The notes beneath the pieces are model-generated. The model did not search any database, had not been told where the DNA came from, and was given only the letters and a program-made list of their open reading frames with translations. A DNA stretch of 64,000 nucleotides, from positions 24,986,006-25,050,005 of the forward strand of contig CM046859.1 in NCBI GenBank assembly GCA_025617745.1, given 5' to 3'. This document shows, piece by piece, positions 9,801-22,645 of this stretch. Origin of the DNA: Heliocidaris erythrogramma. Lineage: Eukaryota; Echinodermata; Echinoidea; Camarodonta; Echinometridae. Position 1 is the first letter of the stretch. Each line of letters opens with the position of its first letter. Made by a program: the position numbers and the translations under genes.

Positions 9801-12583
9801 AAAGAAAGACTTACTGATACTAATATGTACATGTAGTTCCTTTTTTTTTTATCAAGTTCCTTACCCAATTCCCAGTAATTGACTTTATGAACTATATAGA
9901 GTACATGTATGTACATATTGGATATGTATGCTGTATGCATGACAAGCATTCATTCAGTGTATTAAATTGGATGGGTTTTGTTGTAAATCCATATCGGATC
10001 AAAGGTAATACCTATGGGGGGGGGGGGGGGTGGGGGGTGTTCAGGATGGGCTGGCTCTGGCTACATGAAGTGCAAAATATGTGCACAGTATACAGCTTAT
10101 ACAGTAGTGGACACGGTTGTGATAGTACAGTATATGAGCTGCAGGCTGATGCAAATTGAATCAGATGAAGCAGAGGAACAGTTTCAAGGCAGATGGGTCA
10201 ACTTGAATAAATTTGCAGCTCTGCACATGCACGTACAACACATGTATGTGAGATAGAGCGAGAGGGACACATTCTCATGCATTAAACTTCACACTGAGTA
10301 TCAGCATAAACCAGAAAGTGCATTCATTTAATGAAGATTCTAGCCAGTACACTTTGACTGACTAAAACCTTTTCATTTCTCTCCTTACACTGTAGGCTTA
10401 CTTCTTGTACAGTTTATTATTTTATTAGAATAGATAAACCTGTTAAGGCCACAGCGCACCTTACGATCGGTCTACGATCCGATTTTGAAAGAAACTGTTA
10501 TAGCATTAGATATACTGTATATACAGTTTAACAAATAGAATGTTTTATTGAGGTTCTGAATAGTTACATAGATAATAAAATTGAAGTTACGGTCTATTAC
10601 AAGCCTCCTAGTTGGAGGAAAGGCCAAATCGGCTCCGAATCGTAGTGACGTCAGAGCAGTCCTGCGATTGTCTACCATTTGAAACTGATTTGGCCCTTAT
10701 TCCGGATATAAGGCTGACATTGCACCAAATTCCTACATGTATGTTGAGTAATCATTGTTCAGAACCTGAATCAGGAAGCTTTCACTATTAAACTGCCTAT
10801 ATTTAATGAGATTGCGATTTATTTCCAAAATCGGATCGTAGACCGATCGTACAGTATAGTGTGCGGTGGGCTTTAATGATACCGGTATGCATAATTTGGT
10901 TATTGGGATAGTTCAGTAACTTCAGTTCTCGAACCAGACTTCGATGGCAGACTAAGCCCTCAGCCCGATCGAGTTCCACACATCAACGTGGAGCTGCCAG
11001 ACATTCCTGTCTCTCTGCCTCATAGCTAGCATCTCACAAACACTTGGCCTACTTTGGTATTTGCCACAGTCAGGGGGTCACGCGATATTTATAGGTTCCT
11101 GTCATTTGGGACAACCCAGAGCATCATCAGTGCTGCCCCTGCGCCACCGCCTCAGCTTGCGGAGCCTCGCATCATTTTTAATCCAAGACGAAAAGTTTAG
11201 AAACTGCAGAGGGTGCACCCTGCAAGCTACATTAATTACAACCTTGACGGACCTGAATGGAGGCCGGGTCCGCAGAATGCATCGTGGGAGAATTGGGGGA
11301 AAATGGGGTCACTGACTGTATTATTATGCCGATTACTTGGGAAGCTGGGGCCTGATAATCATTCAAGAGCTGTTAAGTTGTACACGATGATAAGCCAACA
11401 CACATGTATGTGACAATGGAAACAGACAAGTCATGGACGATTTGATAAAGGGCAATTCCATGGAATGGAAAGACATTCAGATACAGTTTGTGTGTGATTG
11501 TCCTTCCGTTACCGTGGAATTGCCCTAAAGGGAGCCAACATGTGCATCATGTACTTGACATGGACAGAGATGACATTAATAAGGCTTGAGACAAGAAATA
11601 AACATGTACCTGTACATGTGTTGCCCTACAGGATACAATGTACATATAATGTAATGCCAAGAATTTATGATCTGGGATCTCCATTACTCACCCACCCATT
11701 TTATGCACTAGTAGCATTCATAATCCACTAATACTCTTATGTACTGTAGTAGCCCTCATTGTATGAAAGAACATAATCTTTAACATATCTTTCTATAATT
11801 AAAGGATTTGAGTTGGTCATTATGTTACAAATTACATTTTTAGAGGAGATGAAGAGCAAGAGCTTGCTATACATTTACATACATGTATTTATGTCCATGT
11901 ACATGTACATCTAAATAAAACGATGATGAAACATTCTGTAATCAATAGAATATATATGTAAACAGGTCTCCATACTACATGATACAGACTACAGAGGTTA
12001 AACAATGGAATGTCAGCTTGAGGACCTTGATGTTACAGGGTAAACTTCAAGAAATCTACGCTGATGATATTTTTCTTTTACCTCTTTTAAGGTCTAATAT
12101 CACCTTTGTAATTTAATGTTCATTCCAGTCTTTGCCTTCTACACGTACTTCCCCTAACCTTTTTTAGAGTTAATTTCTATTATGATCACTAGAAACTTCT
12201 TTGAAATTGTCATGTTATCTCCATTTTTGAGCTTGACTCCCTTTAAATAAATTGCCAACTTTGTTTTCATTTAAAAAAATTGTCTTTGTGTATAATTCCG
12301 CAAATCTAAATTGTGTTTTTCTCAATTTTCCTCTTCTTCTGTTCTCCAGGCCTTGGTAGGGACCAGCCTCAAAGTACCGACCATCGATGGACGAACAATC
12401 ACGGTTCCATGCAAAGAAGTCATCAAGCCCAACTCCAGAAAACGAGTGACTGGTGAGGGACTCCCCTACCCCAAGCAGCCCAGTCGCCGTGGCGACCTCC
12501 TCATCACGTTTGATATCGTATTCCCCGACCATCTTCCTAGTACCACCAAGGAAATCCTATCTGACTGCCTACCCTCGTCATGA
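6823..12583 (+). CDS. DNAJB1: DnaJ homolog subfamily B (type II HSP40, DNAJB1/4/5-like)
   Basis: J-domain co-chaperone that stimulates HSP70 ATP hydrolysis and delivers clients. Coding exons are 6823..7620 and 12350..12583 (donor GTAAGTATT, acceptor TTCTCCAG, phase 0), giving 343 residues; human DNAJB1 has 340. The J domain occupies about residues 1-70, with the HPD motif at 32-34. A Gly/Phe-rich linker (about 71-160) follows, then two C-terminal beta domains; there is no zinc finger, so this is class II. The second exon starts [16 protein letters not shown] and ends with a dimerisation-type tail. An upstream in-frame ATG at 6814 would add MTK, but 6823 has the better Kozak context (A at -3, G at +4) and gives the family's MGKDYY start. 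The gene is head to head with HSP70 and has its own heat-shock element. The assignment among DNAJB1, B4 and B5 is uncertain. Confidence 0.96.
8365..8593. mobile_element. MITE with AATAAGC terminal inverted repeats
   Basis: The left end AATAAGCCAGTTAGTAA and the complement of the right end AATAAGCTGGTTCGTAA are about 17 bp long with few mismatches. It is non-coding and about 230 bp. Confidence 0.55.
8694..8815. mobile_element. Foldback MITE rich in CGCGA/AAAATC motifs
   Basis: The left block (TTCGCGAGGGTTTAATTTCG, then TGATTTTCG) pairs with a complementary right block at 8778-8811, giving arms of about 32 bp. It is non-coding. Confidence 0.6.
10447..10872. mobile_element. MITE with TTAA target duplication
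   Basis: The left part GGCCACAGCGCACC is followed by ACGATCGGTCTACGATCCGA, and the right end carries the complement. Flanks are TTAA at 10443-10446 and 10873-10876. This is 426 bp and non-coding. TTAA duplication fits Kolobok- or piggyBac-type mobilisation. Confidence 0.65.
11450..11525. mobile_element. Small palindromic MITE
   Basis: GGGCAATTCCATGG at the left and the complement of GGGCAATTCCACGG at the right, 76 bp in all. It lies in the DNAJB intron. Confidence 0.5.
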
Positions 12584-14350
12584 TGAGGACATGATCAGGG
12601 AATGTTTGTGAGCCCTTCCGCATCAGGGTTCATCCCTCGTCACGATAGCTCATCATTGCTAGAGACATCTATTGGATGAAGTGAAGGGCAAGAAGGAAAT
12701 ATGTGGAGGGGCCTCCGAAGTAGGGTGTGTTGAAGGAGTCAAAGAGATTGAATGAAATGAAATGGAGGAGGAGGATGTATCACTGGCTGCAGCTGGGATT
12801 AGTGCGGTACGCAGACCGATGACATCAAGAGTAAACTTTATCCACAAGCATACAAGGAAGACTGTCTACCTGGTGCTATATAATGTTGTACATGTACATT
12901 GAAGGAACATTGTCATATGAGGACATCATTAAGATTACACCAAATGTCATAAAGAGATGAAGTAGATAAAGGGAACATGGTTACACCTGAATATCATTAA
13001 TAATATACCAAGTATCTTGAATATAAATGCTGGTTAATACTAGTCATGGTTAGTAAAAGGCTGAATCCAGGGAAATGTAACTTAGTTACATTTCCCTGAT
13101 TGATCTATAAATGTAAAGTGTATTTGTATGGGCGTATTGCTTTCAAAAATATGAATGCTTTCATTTTTGTTGCACTCTTGTGATAAAGGAACACAGACAC
13201 TATATCCTGTTTCTTTGATGTACAGTGTAAAATGCAATATGTTACACGTTTACTTTTTAGGGTTTCTTTGACTTTGTAAGTTGAAATTTCTCTCCTCTTC
13301 TCACATATTAAGGAAGTCAAACTGTGCTGTCGATTTAATACCAAATATAAATTTGGAAATAACCTCGTGATCATCAGAACAATGCAGAACAGGATAAAAG
13401 TGGGCAGCATTGTAAAATCATTGTCGTTTGCAAGTCTCAACAATGAAAGCCATATATGTTTCGGGTCAAATCAAACTGCCAGCTGCCAAAACAAGCAATG
13501 TTTTTTTTTCAATTCTGTATAAAGATGATGTCATAGATATGTGTACAAATTGCAAGTTCCAATAAGATTTTACAGCAAACATGTATAGGTATATTTCACT
13601 TTCAATTCTATTCATTATCATGGTTGTTGTTCTTGTCTGAAATATTGTTCCTTTTTGTGAGTGTCGTATTTACACAAAGAGAAAAGTAACAGATTTATTT
13701 GCTATATTTCCTTATGTCAAAGAGTTCATGCATTTGATGTTATGTATGCAAGCATATTTCTAAATTCTTTTATCAAATAGTATATTGTGAATGTAGAGGT
13801 TCTAAATCAACAAAGTACATATCTGTATATAGAAATATCTATTGTGATTTGTGAAGCATTTGTTTTTACTTATTTTCTTTTCTTTTAAATGGAAAAGGTC
13901 ATTTGAAATAATAAAGCGGTCGTCGTATATGTGAAAGAAATCATTATGTGATAGTGGTGCAGTTATTTGTTAGAAAAATGAATAAGAGAATGACGTAAGC
14001 TGAAAGCTTGTCATTATTTGAGTTCTATTTTCACCTGGATCACAAGTACAGAGTACGGAGAGATAAAGAAAGGTATACACAATTTGTTTTTACTTATTTT
14101 CTTTTCTTTTAAATGGAAAAGGTCATTTGAAATAATAAAGCGGTCGTCGTATATGTGAAAGAAATCATTACGTGATAGTGGTGCAGTTATTTGTTAGAAA
14201 AATGAATAAGATAGAATGACGTAAGCTGAAAGCTTGTCATTATTTGAGTTCTATTTTCACCTGGATCACAAGTACAGAGTACGGAGAGATAAAGAAAGGC
14301 ATACACAATAGAACAAGGAAAATATGTCTGCTTTAGATGGTCTGGTGGGC
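12584..14350 (+). other. DNAJB 3' UTR, with a 224-bp tandem duplication
   Basis: Non-coding after the stop codon. AATAAA signals occur at 13910-13915 and about 14134-14139, one in each copy of a tandem repeat (13859-14082 and 14083-14309). The transcript probably ends in or near this block; the exact end is inferred. Confidence 0.5.
13859..14309 (+). repeat. 224-bp tandem duplication in DNAJB 3' region
   Basis: Two near-identical copies, differing by a C/T change and a 4-base insertion (gata) in the second. The duplication doubles the AATAAA signal. Confidence 0.9.
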
Positions 14351-17300
14351 TAGGCAAAGTTTCTGTGTTGAGTGAAATGTGGTATGTTGTGTATTATCAA
14401 CTGTGGATGAGGTATATGTGCATGAGCCAGGAATTTAAAGGTAATATTGTGTTCTGGTAATAAAAAGACACATAATTCTTCTTCAAATTGGCAATAACCA
14501 AGGAGGTAAAAGGCTTGCCTAGTACCTCCTTGCAATAACATGAATTCCCACTACATAATAAACAAATCCAGCAATATTTGCACTGGATGACAACTGTCAT
14601 ATATATGTAAAATGAAAAAGAATATAGAAAAACTTAGTAATCAAAGAAATCTCAAGACTTCTTGGTAAATTATAGAATGGAATCAGGAATTATTTTAGAT
14701 TATATCTTATACCATTTTTATTGATACCAGAACCCAAGATTACTTTTGATTAACAAAAATTGTCTTGATTATGAAGGACTTGATTGCAGTGTAGAAAAGA
14801 ATGATTTGTAATGTTATTGTTTATTATAGAATAGGCCACTCTTGTGACGTAATGTATTCAAATTTATACATATGTGTACCTCCTGACGAATCATTACATT
14901 CACATGTGTTGCTAGGTCAGGTCATTTTGGCATGTCCAACCTAGCAACATTTCATGTATACAATCTGCATTCAGACTATTGAAATACATCAACTTGCATC
15001 ATGTGAATGTATATATAGTTCATCACTAGGCATTCTACATAGTGGTATACTTTAAATTTGAATGCAATATAAAGATGGCCTATTGGAACAATAGCTCCTT
15101 GAGGACAGAGTGTTACATGTACATGTATATGTATATGAACAGTTGCTAGTTTGTGGGGATGCCAGGTGTTGAAAAAGAAAATTAAGAAATCACAATGGTA
15201 TAGTTCTGCATGAATGAAATTGCCGCGCAGATGCTGTTTGTTTGCGCTGCCAATTTGAGGTCAGAAGCAGTGACAAATCAAAATAAGTTAGATTTCTTAG
15301 AGAAAAGAAGAATAGAAATGAAATGAGTCAATGACATATCACAATAAATTACGCCATGCCTCTATCCCATGCCAGACAGGTTTCAACTTCTTTGTGCTTT
15401 GTAACTTTCAAGGTGATGAACTCATTGTAGGCTGAGCAGTACAAATTTTGTTCTGTGAATTAAATCCCAGTGGTTTGACAATGCAGTATTTTCTTTGTGC
15501 CACAAAATGACAAAATGGCAAACACAGGCTGTACTACATTGTCAGGATTCTCACTTTATTCAATAAATTTTCTTTTTCCAAATTTGTGTTGTGACTTTCA
15601 GGTGGGGGAGGTGGGGGGGGGGGGTCATTACTGGCAGGGGCATCCATAATAAACGAGGGGCTTCTTGTATGAAAAAATTGTGATGAAATGCATTGAAACT
15701 AAGCTACGGTACTCCGTTTTCAACCAATCAACATAAATATGTTGTTAATTTTGACTGTGCATAGACAAATGATGATTGTGTCAAACAGGTCTGACAGAAG
15801 AGACTAATGTCTGTGTGCATAATTTTGAATTGTGTTCAAAGAATGAGATTTTTTTTTCTTCAAAATACAATTGAAGCAGAGTAAGAAAGGAATTCAAAGT
15901 GGTAAAACCTGGAAATAATTTTTGCATACCGGTACATGTATAATTGTGTGGCACCAAATGTCCACACCATTTTTGTATGTTCTTTTGATAATCACAATAT
16001 TAACTTTTTGGATAGAGTCTATTTTCCATAGACCCTGGCCCAAATTATCTTGGGCTCCGTTTTCAACAAGTTCAGAGTACATATTGATTTTTTTAAAGGA
16101 TCATTGGCATAGTCTGTTGATGTACAAAAATGTAAGCAGTTATGTTACGTTTTAATTAACTTCTGAAATATGTAGCCTTTGTTTAAAGCAACCACCACAC
16201 TAGATAATGGCTTTAATTTGAATCATTGCAGAAAATGTAAGAACGAGAAAGAGGGGAATCCATTGTTAGTTCACCTCCAAATGAACTTTAGAGGATATGA
16301 AGTGACGTTGAGTGTGATGTTGCCAATTTGGTAACTCATCGTTGTATATAAGTGGTCTATTTATTGAGGAATGAGGTATTTGCTGTAAGTCTAATGCAAG
16401 AAAAACAATGCATGTAAAATTGTGAAATATGCAAAGAATTTGGTCAGGTTTGTACATGAAGCATGTATGTGACAAGTTTTCTACGAATATAGTATGCTAT
16501 ACTATGCTTGTTATTTGACATGTGCAAACATGATGAAAATTAATCAAGTATTTGTCAAGTTTGAGTCGGCCAGTACTCTAAAAATGGGGCCCTATCAAAA
16601 CCAGACATATATATGTATATAGATTGATCCAATTTGATATTCCATTGCGCAGAGGGAAGAAGTTATTCAAAGTTTCAAGAAGTAAGCTGCATTAGAGGAG
16701 AAAGTTTTATTTCTGTTGTATTTCCCTTAAATCAAGATCGAATGCAGAAAACATGCTGTAGTTCATGTTTCTTTTGCTTTATGTTCTCAGTTTAATAGAC
16801 TCTTCCCATCTTGCAATATATAAAATACCAGCGAAATATGGCTGCATGTTTGAAGACGGAATTATTTTGTAAACTCTGATTTGATGCCAGTACAATAAAA
16901 CCTACTGTATAGAATTGATTTGAACTGTGAAACGAAATCATGTTGTATTTAATGATTATTTCAAGTGTGTTTTGATTTTGATCAGTTATACAGGTACAAT
17001 TCAGGATTTGCTGAATGTTACTTTTCTTTGGCCTGATAAAAGTAGAACATATTAGTTTCATATGCCTGCATTATTGACAAATCACATTTGTATGAATTTC
17101 TCAAAGAAAACAAGTTTATCTGAGCTCATAATTTCACTGGCAATAATTAACACTACAAAAACTAAATTCTAATAAAGAAGAGCATCATAATCTAAATTGT
17201 ATTCACCTAATCCATGACCTTGATCTATACTGGTTTTTCTTAAAATATTAATATTTATATTTTGATTTATTTGATTTATATTACTCAACGAAATACACCC

Positions 17301-20300
17301 ATACACACACACACATACAGAAGTAACAGAAAACAAACCAAAAACAAATAAAAAATTCAAACCTGAACAATATATATCAACATTTTGAACAACAAATATA
17401 TTTATTCTTCATTATATAAACAAGCAAATAATAAAATACGCTCATAGAAATACAATTTAATTCAAATTGGATGGGATAACTGAGTTATAAATTATGTACA
17501 GTAATATTCAGAAAGGATTAACGATAGCTTCCACAATAGCTACACCCTAATCAATCAACACGGATCTTGCTGTTAATCTTCCAGATTAAGATCAAGTATT
17601 TGAGGGGCAGCAACTGGGGCCACGTTAATCCAAATATGTCCCCGTTTAAATCCCACTATGTCCTCATTTTCTCTGAATCCTCTTTCTCTGACGCACCCTC
17701 ATGAAAGAAGATTTTCTTCAGCAGCTGGTGGTATATTAAAAAAAATGTCCTATTTGATTTTTTAGAAAGGGAAGACCCCCCACATGTCTTTAAGCTCAAT
17801 AATTGCTGATGAAAATATGTGTATATCATAATTCATGGATTTTATAGCAATTGATAACTCTAGAATATTATAAAAGCCCAAAGTTCAGCTAGTGCCATCA
17901 AGAATAATAATGATATTAATTTTTTTACTTCCATGTTACATTCTCTTTGTAGGGGAAAAACATATAAAAATATATATAGGAAATATATTTTCATAAACGA
18001 GGCTTGCATGCCAAAACAAAAACAAGGATATTTAATATTTATACATTGCTGTAAATAACTGCGGTTAGATGATGGGAGCCATAATAAATCCATAAATATA
18101 AATTCTGACCTACCATGTATGGAGTATTTACATATGATACAGTGATGGCGTTAACTTTGTACAAAACATGATCGCTCACGACCAAGAATATATATATTAC
18201 ACTAATACACTTTAATACACAGATCATACATCAAAGCTAGCCAAAATCCTTTTGTATAGCATTCATAAAGTCCTTGGCTTATCATATCATTTAGCCTTGC
18301 TAAAACTGATACATATTGGCTGGCTCAATCATTTCAACATTGAATCTATCACATGAAAATAGCTGGTACACAATAGAAAAACAGTTGATAGGAATCATGA
18401 ATAATTTCGATCAAGGTTAAGTTAAGGCAATGTTCGACAAGGTGATATCATTGTTTCGATAAAGGTTTTCATCTTCAAGAAAGGCATACTATAAAACCAG
18501 AACCTATTGCTTCTGTATTTGGAATGGGGTACCAGTACATTAGTACGCCTGAAAGTAGACAGACCTGGGGGCATTTCATGAAAGGACTTGTCAGATATTT
18601 TATCCGACAAATTTGCTCTCAGCCAATCAGATGCAAGGATTTCAGTAGCTTATAACAGTTGTCAGATGAAATATCCGACAACTTCCTTTCATGAAACGCT
18701 CCCCTGCATACTGGTTTGAAACGACACCATGGAACACCATCTCACAACAAGAATATGTTACAATGTATGATATCTATGGACGGATTATCATGATGTTTAA
18801 TGGTGTCACAGACATATAAAAATACAGCTTAATTTATATTTTTTGAAAGGTTTACACAGGCATAGATAAAGAAGGCATGTTGGAAGAAAAGATGGATGAT
18901 AACAATACACACAGGCTCGGAATTGAGAGGTTGGAAATATCAAAGGCAAAGATATAGTTCATTCAAATTTGCATAAGATCTCTGATCACTGTACAATTTT
19001 GAATTAAAGTCACAAACCAGTAAAGAGAATGTAAAGAAATGAAATAACACATTTTACACAGGATCGAAAAAATATCTCTAATATCATAGTGAAAGAAATC
19101 CAATATTGAGAATTAAATTTTGATAATCTACTCAAGTAATGTGTATGTACATACTGTACCACCCAAGTGAGTGACAACTTTGTCATAATTTTCCATAATA
19201 CTCCTGTGCAATTGGGGGTACACAGGGAACATATGAAAATCTTAATTGATGCTACATTCATTCATTCTTTACCTGAAATTTTAACATATGTACTATTACA
19301 AGATATGTAGCATTACATCACAAATATCGATGTGCACACATCATCAAAACCAACCACCAAATACATCTACCATTCATTTCATTTCATTTAATTTCATTTA
19401 TTTATTCCTTCTCTCGCATTTCATATTTGAGGGTAGTCTGGGTGAGAGGGTGGCTGTTGCCTTTAAGCGGCACTTAATTCACAGTCATTCGACCTAGGTC
19501 AGGCTCACAGAAGCTGAAAACAAACCCAACATACAAGGCCACATGGAGATTCTGTTTCCCTCCCATACCCCAAGTCTATGGAGCAATTCCTATCTCAGTT
19601 CCTCTAAACGGCTGAGCGCACCGTCTTCCACTCACTATACTTCCACTTCATTGCACGTGACATTCAAGACATGGAGTAATTCACCGTTAAGACAGTCCCC
19701 AAGGCTTGAATTCCTTCCAGTCATAGGCTTGCTGGCTGGCCTGGACCTTGATGGGGATTCATCACAGGGATTCATCACCAGCATTAACATGAAGCTATAA
19801 CCACATTCCTTCCTCTCCCCGCCCCCTCCCCACCCCCCTCCCCTTGCTCATATGTAGTGTCATGAGGGATATCCTCAAAGGGGTGGGGTAGGAGGCATGG
19901 AAGCTAATGGGGGGGGGGGCCTGTGATGTTAGGGACTTTTGGGGAAAATATTAAATTCCCTTTTTCAGGGGAGGGGCGATTAAAATGCTGACTAATTTTA
20001 AAGGGGCTTCTAAGTCTATTCCTTTTAAAGGAATTGCCAAGTTAAAAGAGGTAAAAACTCTGTTAAATCTAATGGGGGGGGGGGGGGGCTTTTGTACCCA
20101 AGACTCCCTGGTCTTTTCGCTGCATGTAACTTGCAGCCTGCAACATCAATTCAGACAGTGAGATATAGGAAGTACAGTTATGACTCAAAACAAAAGAATG
20201 TCCTTCTTTCGCTTTACAAGGCATACTTCCTCACACATTCATATGTGATATCAACCTAGATCAAATTACTGCTTGCAAAATGAGCACTGACTCAATCTTG

Positions 20301-22645
20301 AATACACTGCCCAAAGCCATATGCCCCATTTTGGCTTAATACTGAGCCAAGTGATTATAAATTCCACAATTATTTGTGAGAGATAGTAACCTTAATATAT
20401 TCAAGGTTAAAGGGGAATGTGTCATCTGAGAGATGTGGTGTCTCAATCGCACAAATCATACAATCTTAATGTGCATGTGAACATTCCCACAATGAATAAA
20501 TGGGTCTGTTCCCATGTTCAATTCTCAATCATTAAGATCACATTACACAATGCACTATCCATTCTTTAAAACAATGATTCAGTGGATATGTTACATACAT
20601 GTAGGTAAGCAGAGGAGAGACAATAGTAGCAGTTTAGTTGAATCTTGAAATATGCAGCGTATTGTATTTCAACATTAAACCCATGTGAAACTTGCATGCA
20701 CATTGCTGTTACAGTATGCAGTGAGGAGTATTAAATAGAGTTTCTTATAAAATGCAGAGATGCAATATTTAACTTTAGAAACAGCTTTGCTATTATGACA
20801 TAATAGATGACGGCACCGATTAATATTAATAAGTAAAAGAACATAAAACAGTAAAAAGAAAAAAGGAAATATGAAACTGTCATAAATGATGTACCTCTAC
20901 GCCAAGCATTGATATACATGTACGGGGAGATTTTGGAATGTTAAGTACTTGGGTTTCACATTGTCTCATGTTTTGGTCTCGCTAACGGCACATAGCTCAC
21001 TCACACCTCATGTTGCCTGTAAGTAACAGACTTGCCATCTAAACAGATAGGAAGTTATCAATTAACAACTTTGTTGCGCATGACTCACAGGTTCATAATT
21101 TCAGGGGCCATTGTTCAGCTCTAAGCCTGCAATATCCAAAACATCTCAATACAAAACACACAACAAAGTCAGCAACACTGCAGTGCCTTTCATAGCTGTG
21201 TTGAAATATCTAGTTTCTTTTGAGTCCGTATTGGATTATATGGAAGAATATCACATGACCTGTTCAAAATTGTTGGTATATTCAATTTCTTGTCTGCTTA
21301 CATGTTACAGGTCCAATTACTTTCTTCTTAAAACAGATATTTCATACAATGTTCTCTCCGTTTTGAAAATTTTTCTTTTTCTTTTCCTAATTCAAACAGT
21401 TTCACTTGGTCTTCTATTTATCTCTATAGTAAGAGGCTTGTGTCTAATTTCCATGGATTTTAAAAGTTTAATCAATAACATCCAGTACTAGAGAGAGAAA
21501 GAAAACATTCGGTCCATGTCCTATAAGTCATACATCACAAAATTTATATAAAATTTACATAAAATTTCTGGGAAAGGTGGAAATTGCATCACACTGCAAA
21601 GGCATGTTGAAAGACGGTAATATATGATGTGTAAATTCATGGTTGGATCTCATTTTGGATGCCAAATTTTCAAACTGAACACTATCTTTATCATCTGTTG
21701 GATACTAAAGCAAGGCATTGATTTCATGGTACTGCTCACTCAAGTCTATCTTTGCTAGTCAGTCCTGCCCATGAGGTGATGCCCACATACCACGAGGATC
21801 AACTTACGGGCCCATGAAACCTGAATGGCTTCGGCTGCTAACCTTACAGGCCAAGGTAAAGGGCATGGGGGCACATGGTTTAATGATGCTCCTTCTTAAA
21901 GCTCAAGTCATAAACCATGTAAAAAGTTGTGAAGATTACTTGAGTGCATATGAACATGAACAATCCAGACTTTTGTAAGGAATAAGAACCCCGGATAAGG
22001 GTATAACAAGTAGTTGCCATAGTTGAAAACAATTTCCACTAAATAATGTTCACTCTTCTTTTAATTGCATGGTGTGCCCAATGACTAATTTCATTTCAAA
22101 AGACATAGCCCTTGAAAAAAAAAGTTCAGAAAGCTTGCAAAGACAATATATCATTGTTGTCGTTAACACCTGTCTTTAATACTTCCTTGACAATGACATT
22201 GGTAACCATGTGTGCAAGGGAGGGCGAGGTGCAAATGTGTGCTAATGTGTCAACGTTAACATGATCTATCATCTGAACAATTTACTTAGGCACAGATGGT
22301 TGCATTCAGTTTCAAGGTGTGATGATTCCATACAAGAATATGGAGTAAACTCGGAAGGCTTATTGGTATAGAAAGATAAATGATCAAGCTGAAAAGTTGT
22401 ATATTCAGTACAGTATACAAAATTGAAAGAACAAAGCAACTCTGAAACCTTCCGGTGCCTCGAGTATTACCCAAAAGATTGTTTCTTCGGGTTCAGGAAT
22501 ACACAGCTAGGTGAGATAATTCTTGTTGTGCCAGGTATTGGTATATCCTTCTGCTATCATTCATAATGAGAAGTCATTCTAAGGAATCTACAATAAAGTT
22601 CACAAGAAAAGTCTACAATATAATCTAAAGACAGGGGGGCATGAA
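14310..22645. other. Convergent spacer between DNAJB and CFAP57
   Basis: About 8 kb of AT-rich DNA without a recognisable gene. It holds ACATGTA tracts, poly-G runs near 15601-15626, 19909-19920 and 20072-20089, and TTTCATT-type short repeats near 19376-19410 that resemble a LINE 3' tail. The CFAP57 3' UTR must lie at its right edge. Confidence 0.6.
18567..18705. mobile_element. MITE with GGGGGC-TTTCATGAAAGGA terminal repeats
   Basis: Arms of about 44 bp: left GGGGGCATTTCATGAAAGGA, then CTTGTCAGATATTTTATC; the right end is its diverged complement. It has no coding capacity. Confidence 0.7.

Larger units (their letters stand above)
7621..12349 (+). other. DNAJB intron 1 (4.7 kb) with several MITEs
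   Basis: Single intron rich in ACATGTA-type spacers, with a 6-bp CCTGAT/CCTGTT tandem block near 7990-8030 and a poly-G run at about 10017-10035. The MITEs inside it are listed separately. No exon of another gene was recognised. Confidence 0.8.

Noticed and set aside
17281-17320. Regulatory element at a short (CA)n run
   Set aside because: Only a brief microsatellite with no associated motif.
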